DNA of 64,000 nt from Spongospora subterranea f. sp. subterranea (GCA_049724395.1 JAUGWO010000128.1:351599-415598), one strand, 5' to 3'; shown: positions 48,000 to 60,165, numbered from the stretch's first letter. The notes: generated from the sequence alone by a model not told the origin. A program made the numbers and translations.

Positions 48000-50969
48000 A
48001 TGGCACAAGAGGATAATCCACCAGGACCCCCTGGTGACACCACGTCGACGCTAGAGCTCATCAGGAAAGAGGTTGGCGATATCACTCCCGAATGGGCTGC
48101 ACACATTGTCTTCTCATTAGAAGGCGTTGTCCCGGCATCTGTCTGGATTAAACAGCTGCATGAGAACGACCTGGACTGGGACAAGGTTCCCGCCATACAG
48201 ACAGCTTTGCGTCTTACATCGACGTCTAATTGGATGTCGCAGAATGATTTTATCAGGAAATTGTCAAATCCTGATCTGGAAATCGACGTTCCTCGGCAAT
48301 GTCTTGAAAGGTTCATTTGCACCGAAGTCCTAAAACAACTAAGAGCAGGATCAGATGTTCATCTAAACAAATCAGCTGCAACGAGAGTCACTCGAAATCT
48401 AGCAGGACACCTTAGGTCACAAGCGTTCCAGCGTGTTGCTGCTGATTATACATGGGATCGAGTTGTGTTCGATACAATCCCTTTCATGGTCCAGTTTGCG
48501 CAAAAGGTTCTTGTGGAAGAGTTCGAGGAGATGCCGGTTTTCAATAACTTTCCGGGTCTGCTTCCCCGTGAGACGCTCTCGGTGATACCAGCAAACATGT
48601 CTCATCTGACGACTGGTAGTAATTCTGTCAAAATGTTTGCCTGGCATTTATACATGGAGATGGAGAGCAGCGAGAGGCTAACACAAGCGAGAGAATTGGC
48701 AACTGAAATAATCATGAGGGACCAGTTTCCTTTGCACGCATGCTGCCGCTCTGGATGTGCTCTGCCATCGGATGTCGCAGCAGTCCTCATTGTCGAGCAT
48801 AGACAGACCGGTGACGCAGCCAGAAGTTTCGATCTTAAAGGCAATGCACCTTTGTACTATGCTGCTCAACGCAAGGAGTGCGATCGGGGCCGGCTAATTC
48901 GTGTCCTTTACAGTGCTGGTGCAAATCTCAATGCTCGCAATGAGCAAGGACTACCGGCGCTTGCAGTGGCATGTCGCGCAAGCGCCTCTATTCGGTCAGT
49001 TGAAGAACTCTTGGTTCTTGGTGCCAATCCTCTACTGTGCGATGCGCATGGGCTATCTCCTCTTCATTACGCTGTCCGATCTTGCCGAGCTGATATCGTT
49101 CACCTACTAGACACTTATCACGTTGATGTCAACGCCGTTGACAATGATGGTTTTACCCCAGCTCATGTTGCTGCGTCTTCTGGTTCGGTTCCAATGCTAG
49201 AACTCCTAGCATCCATGGGATCATCCCTTAGTGCGACAAGCAAAAATGGATCAACACCGTTACGAATTGCTTCGAAAAGACATCATTTAGACGCTGTTTC
49301 ATTTCTGTTTCAGATGCAAACATTATTGGCTGCTCGATTTCCATATGACCCGAGACTGTCGTCGCCGGAATGTTCAACGGAATGTTCAATGAGTAGCGAA
49401 TGCTTATGTGAGCACATTTACGATGTCCTAAGTACCCAACTGCCTGAAATGCTGAACATCGAAAGCGTATCATTGTCGGGGTTGGGACTGGATCACGTTG
49501 TCCCAGAATTGGCTTGCCTCAAGCGGGCGACAAAGATTGATCTTCGTCATAATCCGTTGCGTACTTACTGGTGGTTGCCTTGGTGGTGGCTAACGTGCAT
49601 ATCGCATCGCTTAGCGTTTTGGCTCTCGATTGTATTTGCTGTGTTATGGGCAGTTTTTGCTGCAGAAGGTATTTTCCTCCCCGGCAAAGTGTGGCTTGAT
49701 ATGATCGAAGCTCCAGGCTTTCATTTTGGGCTTGGCCATTTCGCAATAGTACTGCTGATTCTCTCTAATTCGTTTCTCGTTTTTATTTCGGTTCATTATG
49801 GGTATTTCAAACCGTATGAGCAAATTGAGGCGGCATATCCTCGTCTGCTTCGCCTGGAGCCATTTCGTACCAACCAATTTGCGAATATTTTGACAATTGG
49901 CGTGTTATTGTTGGAGCTGATTCAGTTATCTGCCATCATGCATTCGATTGATGATTCGAGCGCTGTTGCAACCCTTCTCCGAGGATTCGTATTTGACTTC
50001 GGGAATGATCGTGACACGAACCGTGTTGCTGTGTCGATCTGCATTGGATTTGTATGTTATTGCAGGATATGGATAGAGATCAGAACCTGCAGTCCTCGTT
50101 TATGGGCGCTAGACCGACTTCTATGTCACCTCTTGATCGCGACATTTGTTCCTGTAACTCGAGTACTTCTACGTTCTTTGGCTTGTCATGGTGCAACTTC
50201 CACGAACGAGACGGACTCGTGTTATTCTACTCCGACTGATATCAGTCTGTTTATTGCATCCATAGGGGTTTTGTTTGTGCACATTCCTACTGTTATTTTG
50301 TCAGAACCTGTTTTTCAAGCTCGTGACGGTGATAGGCAACTGCGAATATCTCCAACCAGACGTATGTGCATCAGACTTTTGTTCTTTTTCTTGACATGCT
50401 TCGATGTACTCTTCAATAGGACTGACTCAGGACCTATTTATGATTATGTCTATCCTTGGATAATTCTCCCGCTCCCATTCGTCGTATCTTTCATCATCGG
50501 CAAACCCGTACTGTATCGCGATTCGCTGCAACTTCGGGTGTCAATTTTCTGGGCTGTTGTTGGCCAGTATGCAGTGACATTGTTAGTTACAAGGGAGGAA
50601 TACTCCCCTGGCTGGGCCCTGTTATCTTGGCCTGCAACAATGGTCATTTGTTCAGCTTTCATGCAATTATCAAGGTCAAGGTCATTCCCGAAAAGCATCG
50701 CTGAGAAGAGACTGCGGAAGAATTCCGAACAAAAGGAAGCTTTAACGCAATGTTTTAGGCTGCATCCAAGATTTTCGGATATTATGCTGGACTATGGCGC
50801 CGGAGTTCATTTTACTTCTCTAGAAAAAAAATATCAACTCAATCAATGGCTGAGATCGGGATGTTCTTCAAATGATTCAAGCCAGGTTTTAACTGTTCAG
50901 GACTTGTACCAATCAGATACTGATGACACAGTTGCCGTCGAACCTTCCAACTCTGTAAACTTAATTTAA
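48000..50969 (+). CDS. Ankyrin-repeat, multi-transmembrane protein
   Basis: A 990-residue gene without visible introns. Start ATG 48000 gives MAQEDNPPGPPGDTTSTLEL. Residues about 10-240 are soluble and unassigned. Ankyrin repeats occupy about 280-450 (GNAPLYYAAQRKE, RVLYSAGANLNARNEQGLPA, GLSPLHYAVRSCRADIVHLL, GFTPAHVAASSGSVPMLELL). A leucine-rich-like hint (SLSGLGLDHV) follows. From about 520 there are eight to nine hydrophobic segments, e.g. FWLSIVFAVLWAVFAAEGIF, HFAIVLLILSNSFLVFISV, ILTIGVLLLELIQLSAIM, WIILPLPFVVSFIIG. The order ankyrin then membrane bundle recalls TRP channels, but I see no TRP box or pore signature. Function unknown. Confidence 0.75.
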   Translation: MAQEDNPPGPPGDTTSTLELIRKEVGDITPEWAAHIVFSLEGVVPASVWIKQLHENDLDWDKVPAIQTALRLTSTSNWMSQNDFIRKLSNPDLEIDVPRQCLERFICTEVLKQLRAGSDVHLNKSAATRVTRNLAGHLRSQAFQRVAADYTWDRVVFDTIPFMVQFAQKVLVEEFEEMPVFNNFPGLLPRETLSVIPANMSHLTTGSNSVKMFAWHLYMEMESSERLTQARELATEIIMRDQFPLHACCRSGCALPSDVAAVLIVEHRQTGDAARSFDLKGNAPLYYAAQRKECDRGRLIRVLYSAGANLNARNEQGLPALAVACRASASIRSVEELLVLGANPLLCDAHGLSPLHYAVRSCRADIVHLLDTYHVDVNAVDNDGFTPAHVAASSGSVPMLELLASMGSSLSATSKNGSTPLRIASKRHHLDAVSFLFQMQTLLAARFPYDPRLSSPECSTECSMSSECLCEHIYDVLSTQLPEMLNIESVSLSGLGLDHVVPELACLKRATKIDLRHNPLRTYWWLPWWWLTCISHRLAFWLSIVFAVLWAVFAAEGIFLPGKVWLDMIEAPGFHFGLGHFAIVLLILSNSFLVFISVHYGYFKPYEQIEAAYPRLLRLEPFRTNQFANILTIGVLLLELIQLSAIMHSIDDSSAVATLLRGFVFDFGNDRDTNRVAVSICIGFVCYCRIWIEIRTCSPRLWALDRLLCHLLIATFVPVTRVLLRSLACHGATSTNETDSCYSTPTDISLFIASIGVLFVHIPTVILSEPVFQARDGDRQLRISPTRRMCIRLLFFFLTCFDVLFNRTDSGPIYDYVYPWIILPLPFVVSFIIGKPVLYRDSLQLRVSIFWAVVGQYAVTLLVTREEYSPGWALLSWPATMVICSAFMQLSRSRSFPKSIAEKRLRKNSEQKEALTQCFRLHPRFSDIMLDYGAGVHFTSLEKKYQLNQWLRSGCSSNDSSQVLTVQDLYQSDTDDTVAVEPSNSVNLI

Positions 50970-51850
50970 CTACACTGGTTACCTTGATTGGTGTGTAAAC
51001 CCTACAGTATACCGGTTACTGTAATTGGTCTTATTAACACTATATCGGAGAGTAGAAACAAATGGCTCCACCAATGTGGAACTAACACTAATACTAGGAT
51101 GGCATCACTTGGTGTTAGAAAACCACACACTACAGTATTGGTAAGGTATTTTGAGGCGGCGAGAGAAGGCGATGATACATTGTGGGAACTCATTTGATGT
51201 CGCTGCACAGTGGAATATGTTTTTATTCATTGGCGTCGGGCACATCTACACAATATTCAGGCACTGGTTCGCCATCGAAATGATTACTGTGCATGGCGAT
51301 GATCTTCTGTAGTTCAACAGATAGCTGCCTAACATACCATTCCTCAAAAACATCTAGGAATAGACCACAGCGTATCATGGCTTTCTAGCGAAAAAAAATT
51401 GACTATTATGGTCGGTTTTTGCGCGTTAACTTGACGAACTGCCTCAGCAGAAAGCTGAGCATGAATTAGTGTAATATCATTCACCATTCGTCGACACCCA
51501 ATCTAGTGTTAATAACACTATATTGAAACCCCTCCTACTCATTGCCACTTAAGCATTCGTCGCAAGGGCCCGGTATCGGTGGCCCGCTTAAGCGCCATCC
51601 ATTTTCAGGGCTAATTTATTCGCCAGATGAGGACACTAATATGGTAACCGGTTTAGTTGATGTGTGTGGGTTAGGTCTTTTGAAGGAAACTCCTTTTGAT
51701 GTCGCAGCTTCGCTATTAACTCTTTTATATAGACCACTAGAATTGACTGGATCAAAAAGCTGGATTACAACGAGTATGCCAGTCTTTTGATCCAGTCTTT
51801 TCTGTCCATCAGTGGGACGTTCAAAAGACTGGATCAAATCATTCGATCAA
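50970..51850. other. Intergenic, no gene seen; small inverted repeat
   Basis: No convincing gene. ACACTATAT-type words recur at 51040 and 51520. Near 51775-51840 the words TTTTGATCCAGTCTTTT and AAAAGACTGGATCAAAT are inverted copies of each other, with more of the same at 51755. They form a compact hairpin at the edge of the Gypsy fossil. Confidence 0.4.
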
Positions 51851-51859
51851 ATCAGAGGC

Positions 51860-53560
51860 CCGGCCAGCGAACTTGGGGCGTTTGTGGAAAGCGAAGCTTG
51901 CAGTGATTGTCCAGGTTTGCCGTCGTCAAATGGCATTCGGGAAAATCGCTTACACAAGTTCATTATCATTGGAGAAACGCTGCAGCAAGCTGGATATCTC
52001 GACAGTTTTCATGTCGTTGTCAAAAACTTGATGCCAGGGTTGATATCGCAGTCGGCTTTTTCAAAAAAAGTTTGGAACAAGTCTTGAACATTTTTTCTTT
52101 GGCAGCGAATGTTGTATTTGCTTTTTCATCCGGTTTGACAACGGCAACAAAGCGGTCAATGTTATTCACCGTTTCTGTGGCAGAATCAACAATAGCGGTG
52201 CTAATTAGTTTCAAATAATCATTACCAGCGGTTCCCTCTTTCAGAGTGTAGAAGATTTCGCTTTCCAAGCGGGGATGCAAGAAGTGCTGGCCGATCTGCT
52301 CTATGAATCCCAAAATGTCGTCAACCCATAGAAGAGCGCATGTATAGGGCAGATTGGCCAGCACTTCTTGCATGCACACCTGGAAAGCGAAAACTGCATC
52401 GGCTAGGCCTTGGAGAGCACGACGCGGCGTGTAGGCGGCCTCATGCGTCATGAATGAACAAAGCTTCCAAGATTTTCGGTGTATTGGAAACTGCCAATAA
52501 CCTTTGAAGTCGTCCAGCATGTTAAAAAACTTTGCATTGCGAAAATATGATAAGATGACATCTGTATGAGGCATGGGCCAAACAAGACGTTCCGTACGTT
52601 TGCTGACCTGCTTCGTATCGATAGTCAGACGATAACGACGGCGCTCGATGTCTTTCTTCTCGACAACGTGGCAGTCAGTGCAGAACGGCTAGTCTTAAGA
52701 CGTTGCACTGCTCCTCAAGAAATAAGGAGTCAAACGTTGCACGTCCATTGTTGACTGAGTCGTTATAAACATAAAACCCACTTAGAGGAGCGACATTTGT
52801 TCGAACAATGTCAAAGAAATGGCTGCCCCACTCCTTCGTGGAAATATATCGGGCCCACTAACTGCCAATCACGACTCGTTCACTGTCATGACTTCAGGGG
52901 ACAATCGGAGTTGCTCACTTTCCATATCCATGCCAATCTCGATAGATATCACTTTCTTCGATAACTTCAACCTTCGTGCTGCAGTAAATTACTTTCAGGT
53001 GGCAACAGGTGCAGCCCCTCGATATCCATTCGTCATCATCGATTCGGCAGATCGCGAAGGTTGTCACCTAGTTGCGCCACCATCAACGCCGAAATCTCCT
53101 GAAGACTGCAATATCAAATATAATCGCCAGTTCCCAATTAACCTATCAAGACAGGCAAACTCATTGTTGAATAACTATGTTCATGTCCAGCTTTACAGAA
53201 CAGAATGCGTTGAAAAACAACTCATTAGGCGCAATTCGAACAGTTGACATGTTCACATGAAGATAGATACAGAAATCTGAGAGATCGTCCACTTGGAACA
53301 GTGCTTGTAAAACGGAGGCAGGATTACCATACTGGCCTGAATGGAAAAGTCTTCGGTCATGTACCACGAAGCCGACAACTTGACTGAGACCAGATTTGAG
53401 CAGTCCAGAAATATTCGCGTCTGGCAACGCCTCGGCGCTGATTTGACAATGATCAAGCATTTTGATGAAGGGTTCATAACAGTCAGGATACATCAAAGTA
53501 TTCATCTGAGTGACATAGAGTTAAGAGTTAGAATCGCAGAAATTTAAACAACAGTCCACG
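51860..53560 (-). mobile_element. Ty3/Gypsy fossil: reverse transcriptase and upstream pol region
   Basis: On the minus strand, 52574-52020 has the Ty3/Gypsy reverse transcriptase pattern: NMLDDFKGYWQFPIH, CSFMTHEAAYTPRRALQGLA, and the catalytic box WVDDILGF. Sequence upstream to about 53560 includes a stretch (VVGFVVHDRRLFHSGQYG) that may be the protease/linker region, though this is weaker. No LTR is recognised. The copy is partial and broken, and distinct from the fragments at 10-13 kb. Confidence 0.65.
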
Positions 53561-54185
53561 TACAGGACGAGCCTTGAATCGAGCAGATGAACATTGAAAC
53601 AGGGACGTGATAGTTGCACCATTGGCTATAACTTTGGTAAGTGGTAAGTCCTATCAATGTCACGACTGCCTTTAGGGCGATCTATCTTCGCTTTCGATAT
53701 GATATTGCGCCAACCAAGTCTTTGGATTTGTCAATCATCACAAAAAAATACTTTCATCATGCAGAGGAGCAACTTTCGCGATCGGAATGGTGAGCTCCTG
53801 CTTTTTGACACATTTGCAACCAAACTGATCTGATGAGAGACATCTTAGTTGATAATGCAAATCCAATGGAAACAGACTGCATTGAGGGGTTTTTGATCGA
53901 CACCAAGAATCAAATCATTTGCTAATCCCCACAAAAGTTGTTAAATTTTGAATCAAACTGACGCCCGTAGAGCTATGCCAAATACCTGCACATCATCATC
54001 TATTTGCGCCATAGCGCAAAATTTCTCCAAGTGAAACCAAGAAAGAAGCTGTTTTACAAAAACAAATGCGATTTTCTCGTGTTTTTAGTCAAGTCCGCAC
54101 GGATTGCGTCACGGACAATCGAGGAGTATCCCCAGGAAACTGGACCTGACTTTATCGCCAAGTACTATTCAACGAAACGAAAATC
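53561..54185. other. Intergenic upstream of NOL6, no gene seen
   Basis: AT-rich, with one short plus-strand frame (54004-54225) that overlaps the likely NOL6 start in another phase and is probably a shadow. The NOL6 promoter should be here. Confidence 0.5.
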
Positions 54186-57100
54186 ATGGATCCTGCTAAT
54201 GAGGAGGTACAACTGTCGGCAATGACAATGGCTGTTGATGAAGCTATTAACAGCGATAGTTTTACCTGACCACACCAACTGCGATTTTATCGTATCTCCC
54301 GGTTCCGATCGCGGTTCTCAAGATAGCCATCCCATCAAATATCATCTTAATCGTATTGCTAATCTATTGGCGGCAAGTCCACCCCGCTCCCTTGATATCA
54401 ATGAGGGCGGTGAAGCCATTGGGCCTATACGGGCATCGAGATCGTGTGCGTTCACATTCGAGGCGCCCGAATCAGTTCAAGCGATCGGCAGTCTGTGCCA
54501 TCGAACTGTTCCCATCACCCATCATCACGAGCTAGATATCGCCATCCAGCTCCCGTCGTCCATTCTACAGGCCAAAGACTATCTCGATCGTCGTTATTTC
54601 ATCAGGCGATCCCTGTTCCTCAATCACGTTCGTGATCTATTATCATCAGATTACGAATGCGATATGATCACATATCCCGACAATCCGCTATTTCCCACGA
54701 TCAGATTATCGAACAAGGCCCCGATTGCCGAAGGGAAGTACTGGAAGGTGTCGGGTCGGCCATTCCACTGCATCAATATCGTCACCATGGTGGCGCCCAA
54801 TGTCTTCATCCCTCGTCGTTTAGCACCGCAACGGAATGCTCTCCGGTTGCCCGATCCCGATATCGCCACGCCCTTGTATAATCAGGAGGTTCTGCACGAG
54901 ATGTACCGGAGTGAGCACATAAGATGGCTCAGGGAATGGCAATCGCTCTGCCCGAATCTGGTTTTGGCGACAAACCTGGTCAAGATATGGTCGCGACGAA
55001 GGTCGCTGAACGTGTCCGGATTTGTGTTCGAGATGATGTTGGCGTATCTTCATGAAATCGGTCGAATAATTTCAGCGATGAACCCATTTCAGATGTTTCG
55101 CGCTCTATTGATCTTCCTCAAGGAAGTCGACTTGGCCAAAGGCGTGTCGGTTGAGCCCCCCAGCGATGAGATGACGAATGAGGGCTTTGGGCTCTCGGCA
55201 TTCAGTTCGGTATTCCCGGTCACCTTCGTCGCATCCTGCAATCGATGCAACATCCTCTATCGGATGAAGTTGGTGACCTATCGTCGGATTGTCCATGAAG
55301 CGATACTGTCGCTCGCGCCAGAGAATACTTTCTCAAATTTGTTCATTGTTGATTGCTCTCCATCTCTTGCTTTTGACGCTCATATCAGTAAGCTGCTGTC
55401 ATTACTCACGATTTTTTAGCTTATCAACGTTAATTTTTTCAGGAATTCGTCTTCCAGAATCGTTGGTCACATCATTTGCTGCCGTCGCTGCTGATCGATC
55501 TTCTGTTCACGCGGCTGCAGATCATGTCCTATCGATAATAACACGATCGCTGTCGGACAGAATCTCCCTGATTGACGTCGTCGACGTTGACTTCACCAGC
55601 AACGTTGTCCGATTTGGGATTATCTTCGATGCCGCTGAAGCGTCTCGTACAATGGATAAAGGCCCTTCTGCTGAGTTCAAATCAGAGGCGGCAATGTTCC
55701 GGCAGTTCTGGGGGCCAATTTGCACATTACGCCGGTTCAGGGATGGATCGATTTGTGAGGCAGTTGTGTGGCCTGATGAATCAGAACATCGACACCATTC
55801 TCAGGTTTCATCATCAACACCCTCTGCAAACCTGGTTTTTGATTTTGATTCAGGTTATTCATGATATTGTCGTGCACATTCTCAGTCTACATGTGAAGAT
55901 ACCCCAAGAAGCGATCTCCATCATCGCATCGAAGGATGTCGACGTTGGTGGCGCGATCCCTCTGAACTCCTATCATTTGGAATCCCCGATCAGTACCTGT
56001 TCGCAAGCCTACGATAAGCTATGCAAGACGTTGAGAGGTTTATCGGATCTACCCATCTCCATTTTGAACATCTCCAGCTCCGACCCGTGCTTCCGATCAT
56101 GCTCTGCATTCGATCCTGCGCCTTATAACGCCAACAGGCACGCTGAAAACGATCCTATGATCCACAACGACCTTATTCGCGTTGTGGTCCAATTCGAATC
56201 ATCAGCTAAATGGCCTGAAGATCTGACCGCCATCGCCAGAATCAAAACGGCGCTGTTTATTCGTATGGCAAGTTTGTTGCAAGAAGAAGGCATCGCATCG
56301 ACCGCGTTCTCATCGTACATCATCGTATGGTGTGAGAACATTGCTTTCAGGATAGACGTGTACCACCCCCGAGAGATTGCCATTCGTCGTGCTGAAGTCG
56401 GGTATCCGGGCGTCACCAAAACCATGGACGTCGAGGAGAACGCTCGTGAACTTGCATTAATGGAGCTCGACCTGATCCAGCGACCGATGATGGCGACAGA
56501 GCTGCGCAGTCTAACACAGCGGTTCCCGGTCATGGCGCCAGCGATTCGCTTGGCGAAACGGTGGGTCAATGCGCATCTGATGGGGAGTGAGTTCAGTCAT
56601 GAGGCCATTGAGCTCATTGTCGCTCATGTATTCCTGCACCCTCTCCCGTTCACCTCGCCTGCATCAACTCTATCCGCATTCGTCCGGTTCTTGCATCTGA
56701 TCAGTGTCCATGATTGGAAAAAGGTCCCGTTAGTCCTTGATCTCCATGGCGATCTGCAGGTCGAACAACTTGCTCAGATCCAGACGTTGTTCGCCAATCC
56801 ATCATCGAACGGAGTGATGCGCGTTGCCACATTCCGTGATTTATCATCAAACATGTGGAAGAGCCCATCTGACCAAGTTTTATCTCGTCTGGTCGTTATC
56901 GCCAAGTCATCCTTGTCTCACATTAAAGGTCTTATCGATTGCCCTTTACCTCCGAAACCATCGTCGTGGCGAACAGCGTTCCACACTCCAATTGCCAAAT
57001 TCGACATATTCATCAGGTTGCAACCTAAATACGTCCCTCATCATGACCATTGCTTGCTCCCGAATAAGAAGGCGCCGCTTTCATCTCGTCGCAAATTCAA

Positions 57101-57449
57101 AGGTGCTGTTCCACCTAGCGATGTCGTACGACACAAGGTGCAATCATGTTCTGCCGGCGTGAATCCCGTTCAATTGTATCTGGACACTCTTCGATCGGCT
57201 TTCACCGGATTAGCGACTTTCTATTATGACAATATGGGGAGCGACGTCATCGTTGCCAAATTGAAGGTCGATCGCCATCAACGTAAACGCGTCCGATTGG
57301 GTAAAACGTGCATGAATTATATGTACCCAATTGATGTGAACCACGTCGCGATCAATCTAGAGGAAGTCTGTCACGACATCTCGAGGCTGGGTGAAGGGTT
57401 GGTCATGAACGTCTATACTGATGTCAATCAGTACAGAAGTGCTATATAA
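54186..57449 (+). CDS. NOL6: NOL6 / Utp22 / Nrap, ribosome biogenesis factor
   Basis: A likely start ATG 54186 (MDPANEEVQLSAMTMAVDEA) joins through an intron to HPIKYHLNRIANLLAA. Nrap domain hallmarks follow: FTFEAPESVQAIGSLCHRTV, LDIAIQLPSSILQAKDYLDR with RYFIRRSLFLNHV, AMFRQFWGPICTLRRFRDGS and ICEAVVWPDESEH. Introns at about 55391-55440 and 55802-55849 (GTTTCATC...GATTCAG) keep frame. The C-terminal half has WCENIAFRIDVYHPREIAIR, LTQRFPVMAPAIRLAKRWVN, FLHPLPFTSPASTLSAFVRF, and FYYDNMGSDVIVAKLKV near the end. Utp22 is a catalytically dead nucleotidyltransferase-fold scaffold in the UTP-C module of the small-subunit processome in the nucleolus. Length of about 1,030 residues fits. Confidence 0.93.
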
Positions 57450-57613
57450 ATCGCCATTCTATATCTAATAGCTGGGGTTTTAATAGGAAAAATATTGAAT
57501 TGGATAAAGATATAGCAACGCCCTAGACGACAATCTCATTTATATGAGCGCAATGCTTTCGAATGTTGTGTTCTCAAGTTTCCCAATTTCAGCTAGAGCG
57601 AAATCAGATAGGG

Positions 57614-59263
57614 TTAGCGGTTGGGTCTAGTGAGGAGCTGACCTTCGATTGCATCCACATCGTGGAATGACTCGCTGACGACGATGAAATACACGCGATT
57701 TGTTCGAGGGAACCTTTTCCCAACGATCCATCGTGAACAAGCGCTTTGCAACACGATTTCTATCGATGTTTGATCCGAACTATGCTGCCAGAATTAAGCC
57801 TATTCCATGACATTCGAACATTCTTAAAGCTACTTACAGGAAGCATTCCTGAATAATGGATATTGTCTCAAAACAGTCTTTCGACCAGTTATTATCGTCG
57901 CTCTTGCTCGTGTTCAGATGGTTCTTCATCGCTAAATTCATTCCATTAAAGTACAAAAATCGGGCCGGCTCCATCACCGATCTGTAATTAATCATCAGAG
58001 GTAGTGCAAAATCTGTTCATACATGTATACCTCTTTCTTGAATAATTCCTTAATTGCGAATGCAGAGAAAAAAGTTGTAAAGACAGTAACAATCGGGATC
58101 CGTCCTTACAGCACTCTACACTTGACCGAAAATGTATGGACAGCAATCCAAACTGTTGTCTTCGTCAACATAAAGAAAAAATTATACGAGCTGGAACAAA
58201 CCACGTACTCGAAGAACGAGAATGCTGTAAGGGCACGAGGGAGTTGCAGTTCTGTCCCATGTCACCATTGTGGATATTGTTCGGTTGTCAGACCTAAGTT
58301 GACGACGTCAATAACCGATTCAGATAAGAACTTATGGAGGTGTCGGTACAATAAATCCTCAGGATCTTGACAAAAGTCTTTTCTGAAACTCGCGAACACA
58401 TCTTGTTCAAGCCAATAGAGTGAATCTGGACATTTATCGCAGCTCCAAAGCAGCTTCTTATCATATAGAACGCACAAAAATCTTCCTGTCAACAGCACAA
58501 ATCAGGACGGTATTAACAACCAGAGAACGCCATCCACAACACCTTTCTCAGGGCAAAGTTCGAGCTCAGCGGCGTTGATCATATTTTGTAAAGAGCAGTA
58601 TATAAACCTGTCAACAGAAAAGAAAGATATTCCTGTGGAAAGAAAAAATTGAGACAGAAGATCGCCCAAACTGTTGGTGATCAATACCATTATATGACAT
58701 ATCGAGAGAGGGAGAGGATAATTGAATACTTGGACCGTACAGGTCCAGGAATCGTTGCGACGTCTGGCGAAGGGCTTTCAGATCCTCCTCAGATGCCTCG
58801 GGATTGATTGCCGGATGAAACAGCTACGAGGGAATGAACTTAGCGCAATTTGGCACCCGATACAATATGAAATATTACAACACCTGGAACATTTTGAGGC
58901 AATTCTGCAACATAGATCTGAGATTTAGGGTATTGGCCATGTCTCTGACGGCAATAACCAGGTACGAATCGGTTTCACAGCGGGTCATTGAGAATGTCAA
59001 GTGGCGACAGCGAATGACTTCACACTCGCTACATCGTGCAAACTCACTAAGCAGGTCAGGGATTAAGGTCGCGGAATATGATTTATCAGTAATACAGTCG
59101 TTCAATACTTGAAAAAAGACGAAATCGCCTCGACGATTCCCTGAAACTGCGATTGCCGTTCTTGTTCCAATCCCGAAGGGTAGAACGCAATAATTTTGTT
59201 GTACTCGTCAACTTCGGAACGGCTCAGGCGAGGGCAATACAGGAACAAGCCGGCAATAGACAT
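57614..59263 (-). CDS. CCZ1: CCZ1, subunit of the Mon1-Ccz1 Rab7 exchange factor
   Basis: Several short exons, few over 75 residues. Exon 1 starts at ATG 59263 (MSIAGLFLYCPRLSRSEVDE) and has IIAFYPSGLEQERQSQFQGI, the CCZ1 longin start. A 63-bp intron joins to NEFARCSECEVIRC and TDSYLVIAVRDMAN. Then come LLSQFFLSTGISFFSVDRFI then YCSLQNMINAAE, RFLCVLYDKKLLWSCDKC, and MEPARFLYFNGMNLAMKNHL. A final intron (GTAAGTAGC...GGCAGCATAG, about 57785-57843) leads to EIVLQSACSRWIVGKRFPRT then NRVYFIVVSESFHDVDAIEG. The last blocks match the CCZ1 C-terminus (LYFNHMNLA, WVVGKK, LYVIL). Mon1-Ccz1 activates Rab7 on late endosomes and vacuoles. Middle exon joins are approximate. Confidence 0.82.
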
Positions 59264-59349
59264 CAACAAAGTGTTGATTAGCGAACTGGATTTGACATGG
59301 AATAATGAAAGAGAGAACTTCTAAATGACATGTTTGGTTGGGCCCGTCA

Positions 59350-60165
59350 TGGTGTACTTGACCACACTCTACAGCGCCCACAGCCCTATCAGGTACACAG
59401 TGAAACCTCCATATAAGGTACAGTACACCCAATTTGCTCCAAAATCGATTTATTTTGTACCTTATGGAGTGGTGTGTACCTAATGCGGAATGTGCGGTCG
59501 CGCAAGGGGCTGCGCATGCAGGGCCGCGCCCACGTGCCGTGACTGGTCGCTTTTTTCCACCCAATGTCACCTCCATTCTACAGCCGCTTGATGCTGGCAT
59601 TATCCGAAGCTTGAAAGCTTTTGTCGCGAAAGTTCTAAGTGCTTACCCTGCTCGACTTAATGCAGGACACGTCGGTTCATCGATATTCACCGCGTTCGAC
59701 ATTTTGAAAGATCCAAATGGACCATATATAGAGCAGCGTAGGTAACTCTGTGGCCAACCAAGGGTGTATACTGTGCGTACTTAACAGAGTTTGTACTTTT
59801 TATAGAGAGGTTTTATTATGGAAAATCCGGGGGTCTGCTATTTTGAAAAAAAAAACGTACCATATATGGAACTGTCCCTTTTATGGGCTGTACCTTATAT
59901 GGAGGTTTCACTACTGTCGCCAACTGGCACTTCGGTGTACATGATCACACTCTACAGCACCCACAGACCCAGAATGTGATAGATACACTATGTGAACATA
60001 TACAATCGCCAACTGGCACGTCGGTGTACATGATCACACACTACGGCACCCACAGACCCAGAATGTGATAGATACAGTAAGTGAACATATACAGTCGCAA
60101 AATGGCACGTCGGTGTACATGATCACACATTACGTCACCCACAGACCGAGAATGTGATGTGAGCA
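59350..60165 (+). repeat. 89-bp tandem repeat, interrupted by a DNA transposon
   Basis: Units beginning TCGCCAACTGGCAC at 59917, 60006 and 60095 (period 89) share CGGTGTACATGATCACAC and CACCCACAGACCCAGAATGT. A further piece, GGTGTACTTGACCACACTCT, lies at 59350-59397, on the other side of the transposon at 59399-59914. The element therefore inserted into an existing array. Confidence 0.85.
59399..59914 (+). mobile_element. pogo/Tigger-like DNA transposon remnant with terminal inverted repeats
   Basis: The ends are inverted copies: AGTGAAACCTCCATATAAGG at the left and CCTTATATGGAGGTTTCACT at the right. An additional inverted word near each end also matches (GTACCTTATGGAG / GGGCTGTACCTTAT). Inside, a plus-strand frame (59470-59745) has FFPPNVTSILQPLDAGIIRS then LKAFVAKVLSAYP. 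This matches the C-terminal part of the DDE_1 domain of pogo/Tigger and CENP-B type transposases (PPNxTSxLQPLDxGxI). Most of the transposase, including the first two acidic residues and the DNA-binding domain, is missing. The element is an internally deleted, non-autonomous copy of about 515 bp. The flanks do not show a clear TA duplication. Confidence 0.75.

Noticed and set aside
55289-57162. Alternative frames overlapping NOL6 on both strands
   Set aside because: They overlap well-supported NOL6 exons; the parts not in NOL6 phase have no domain content.
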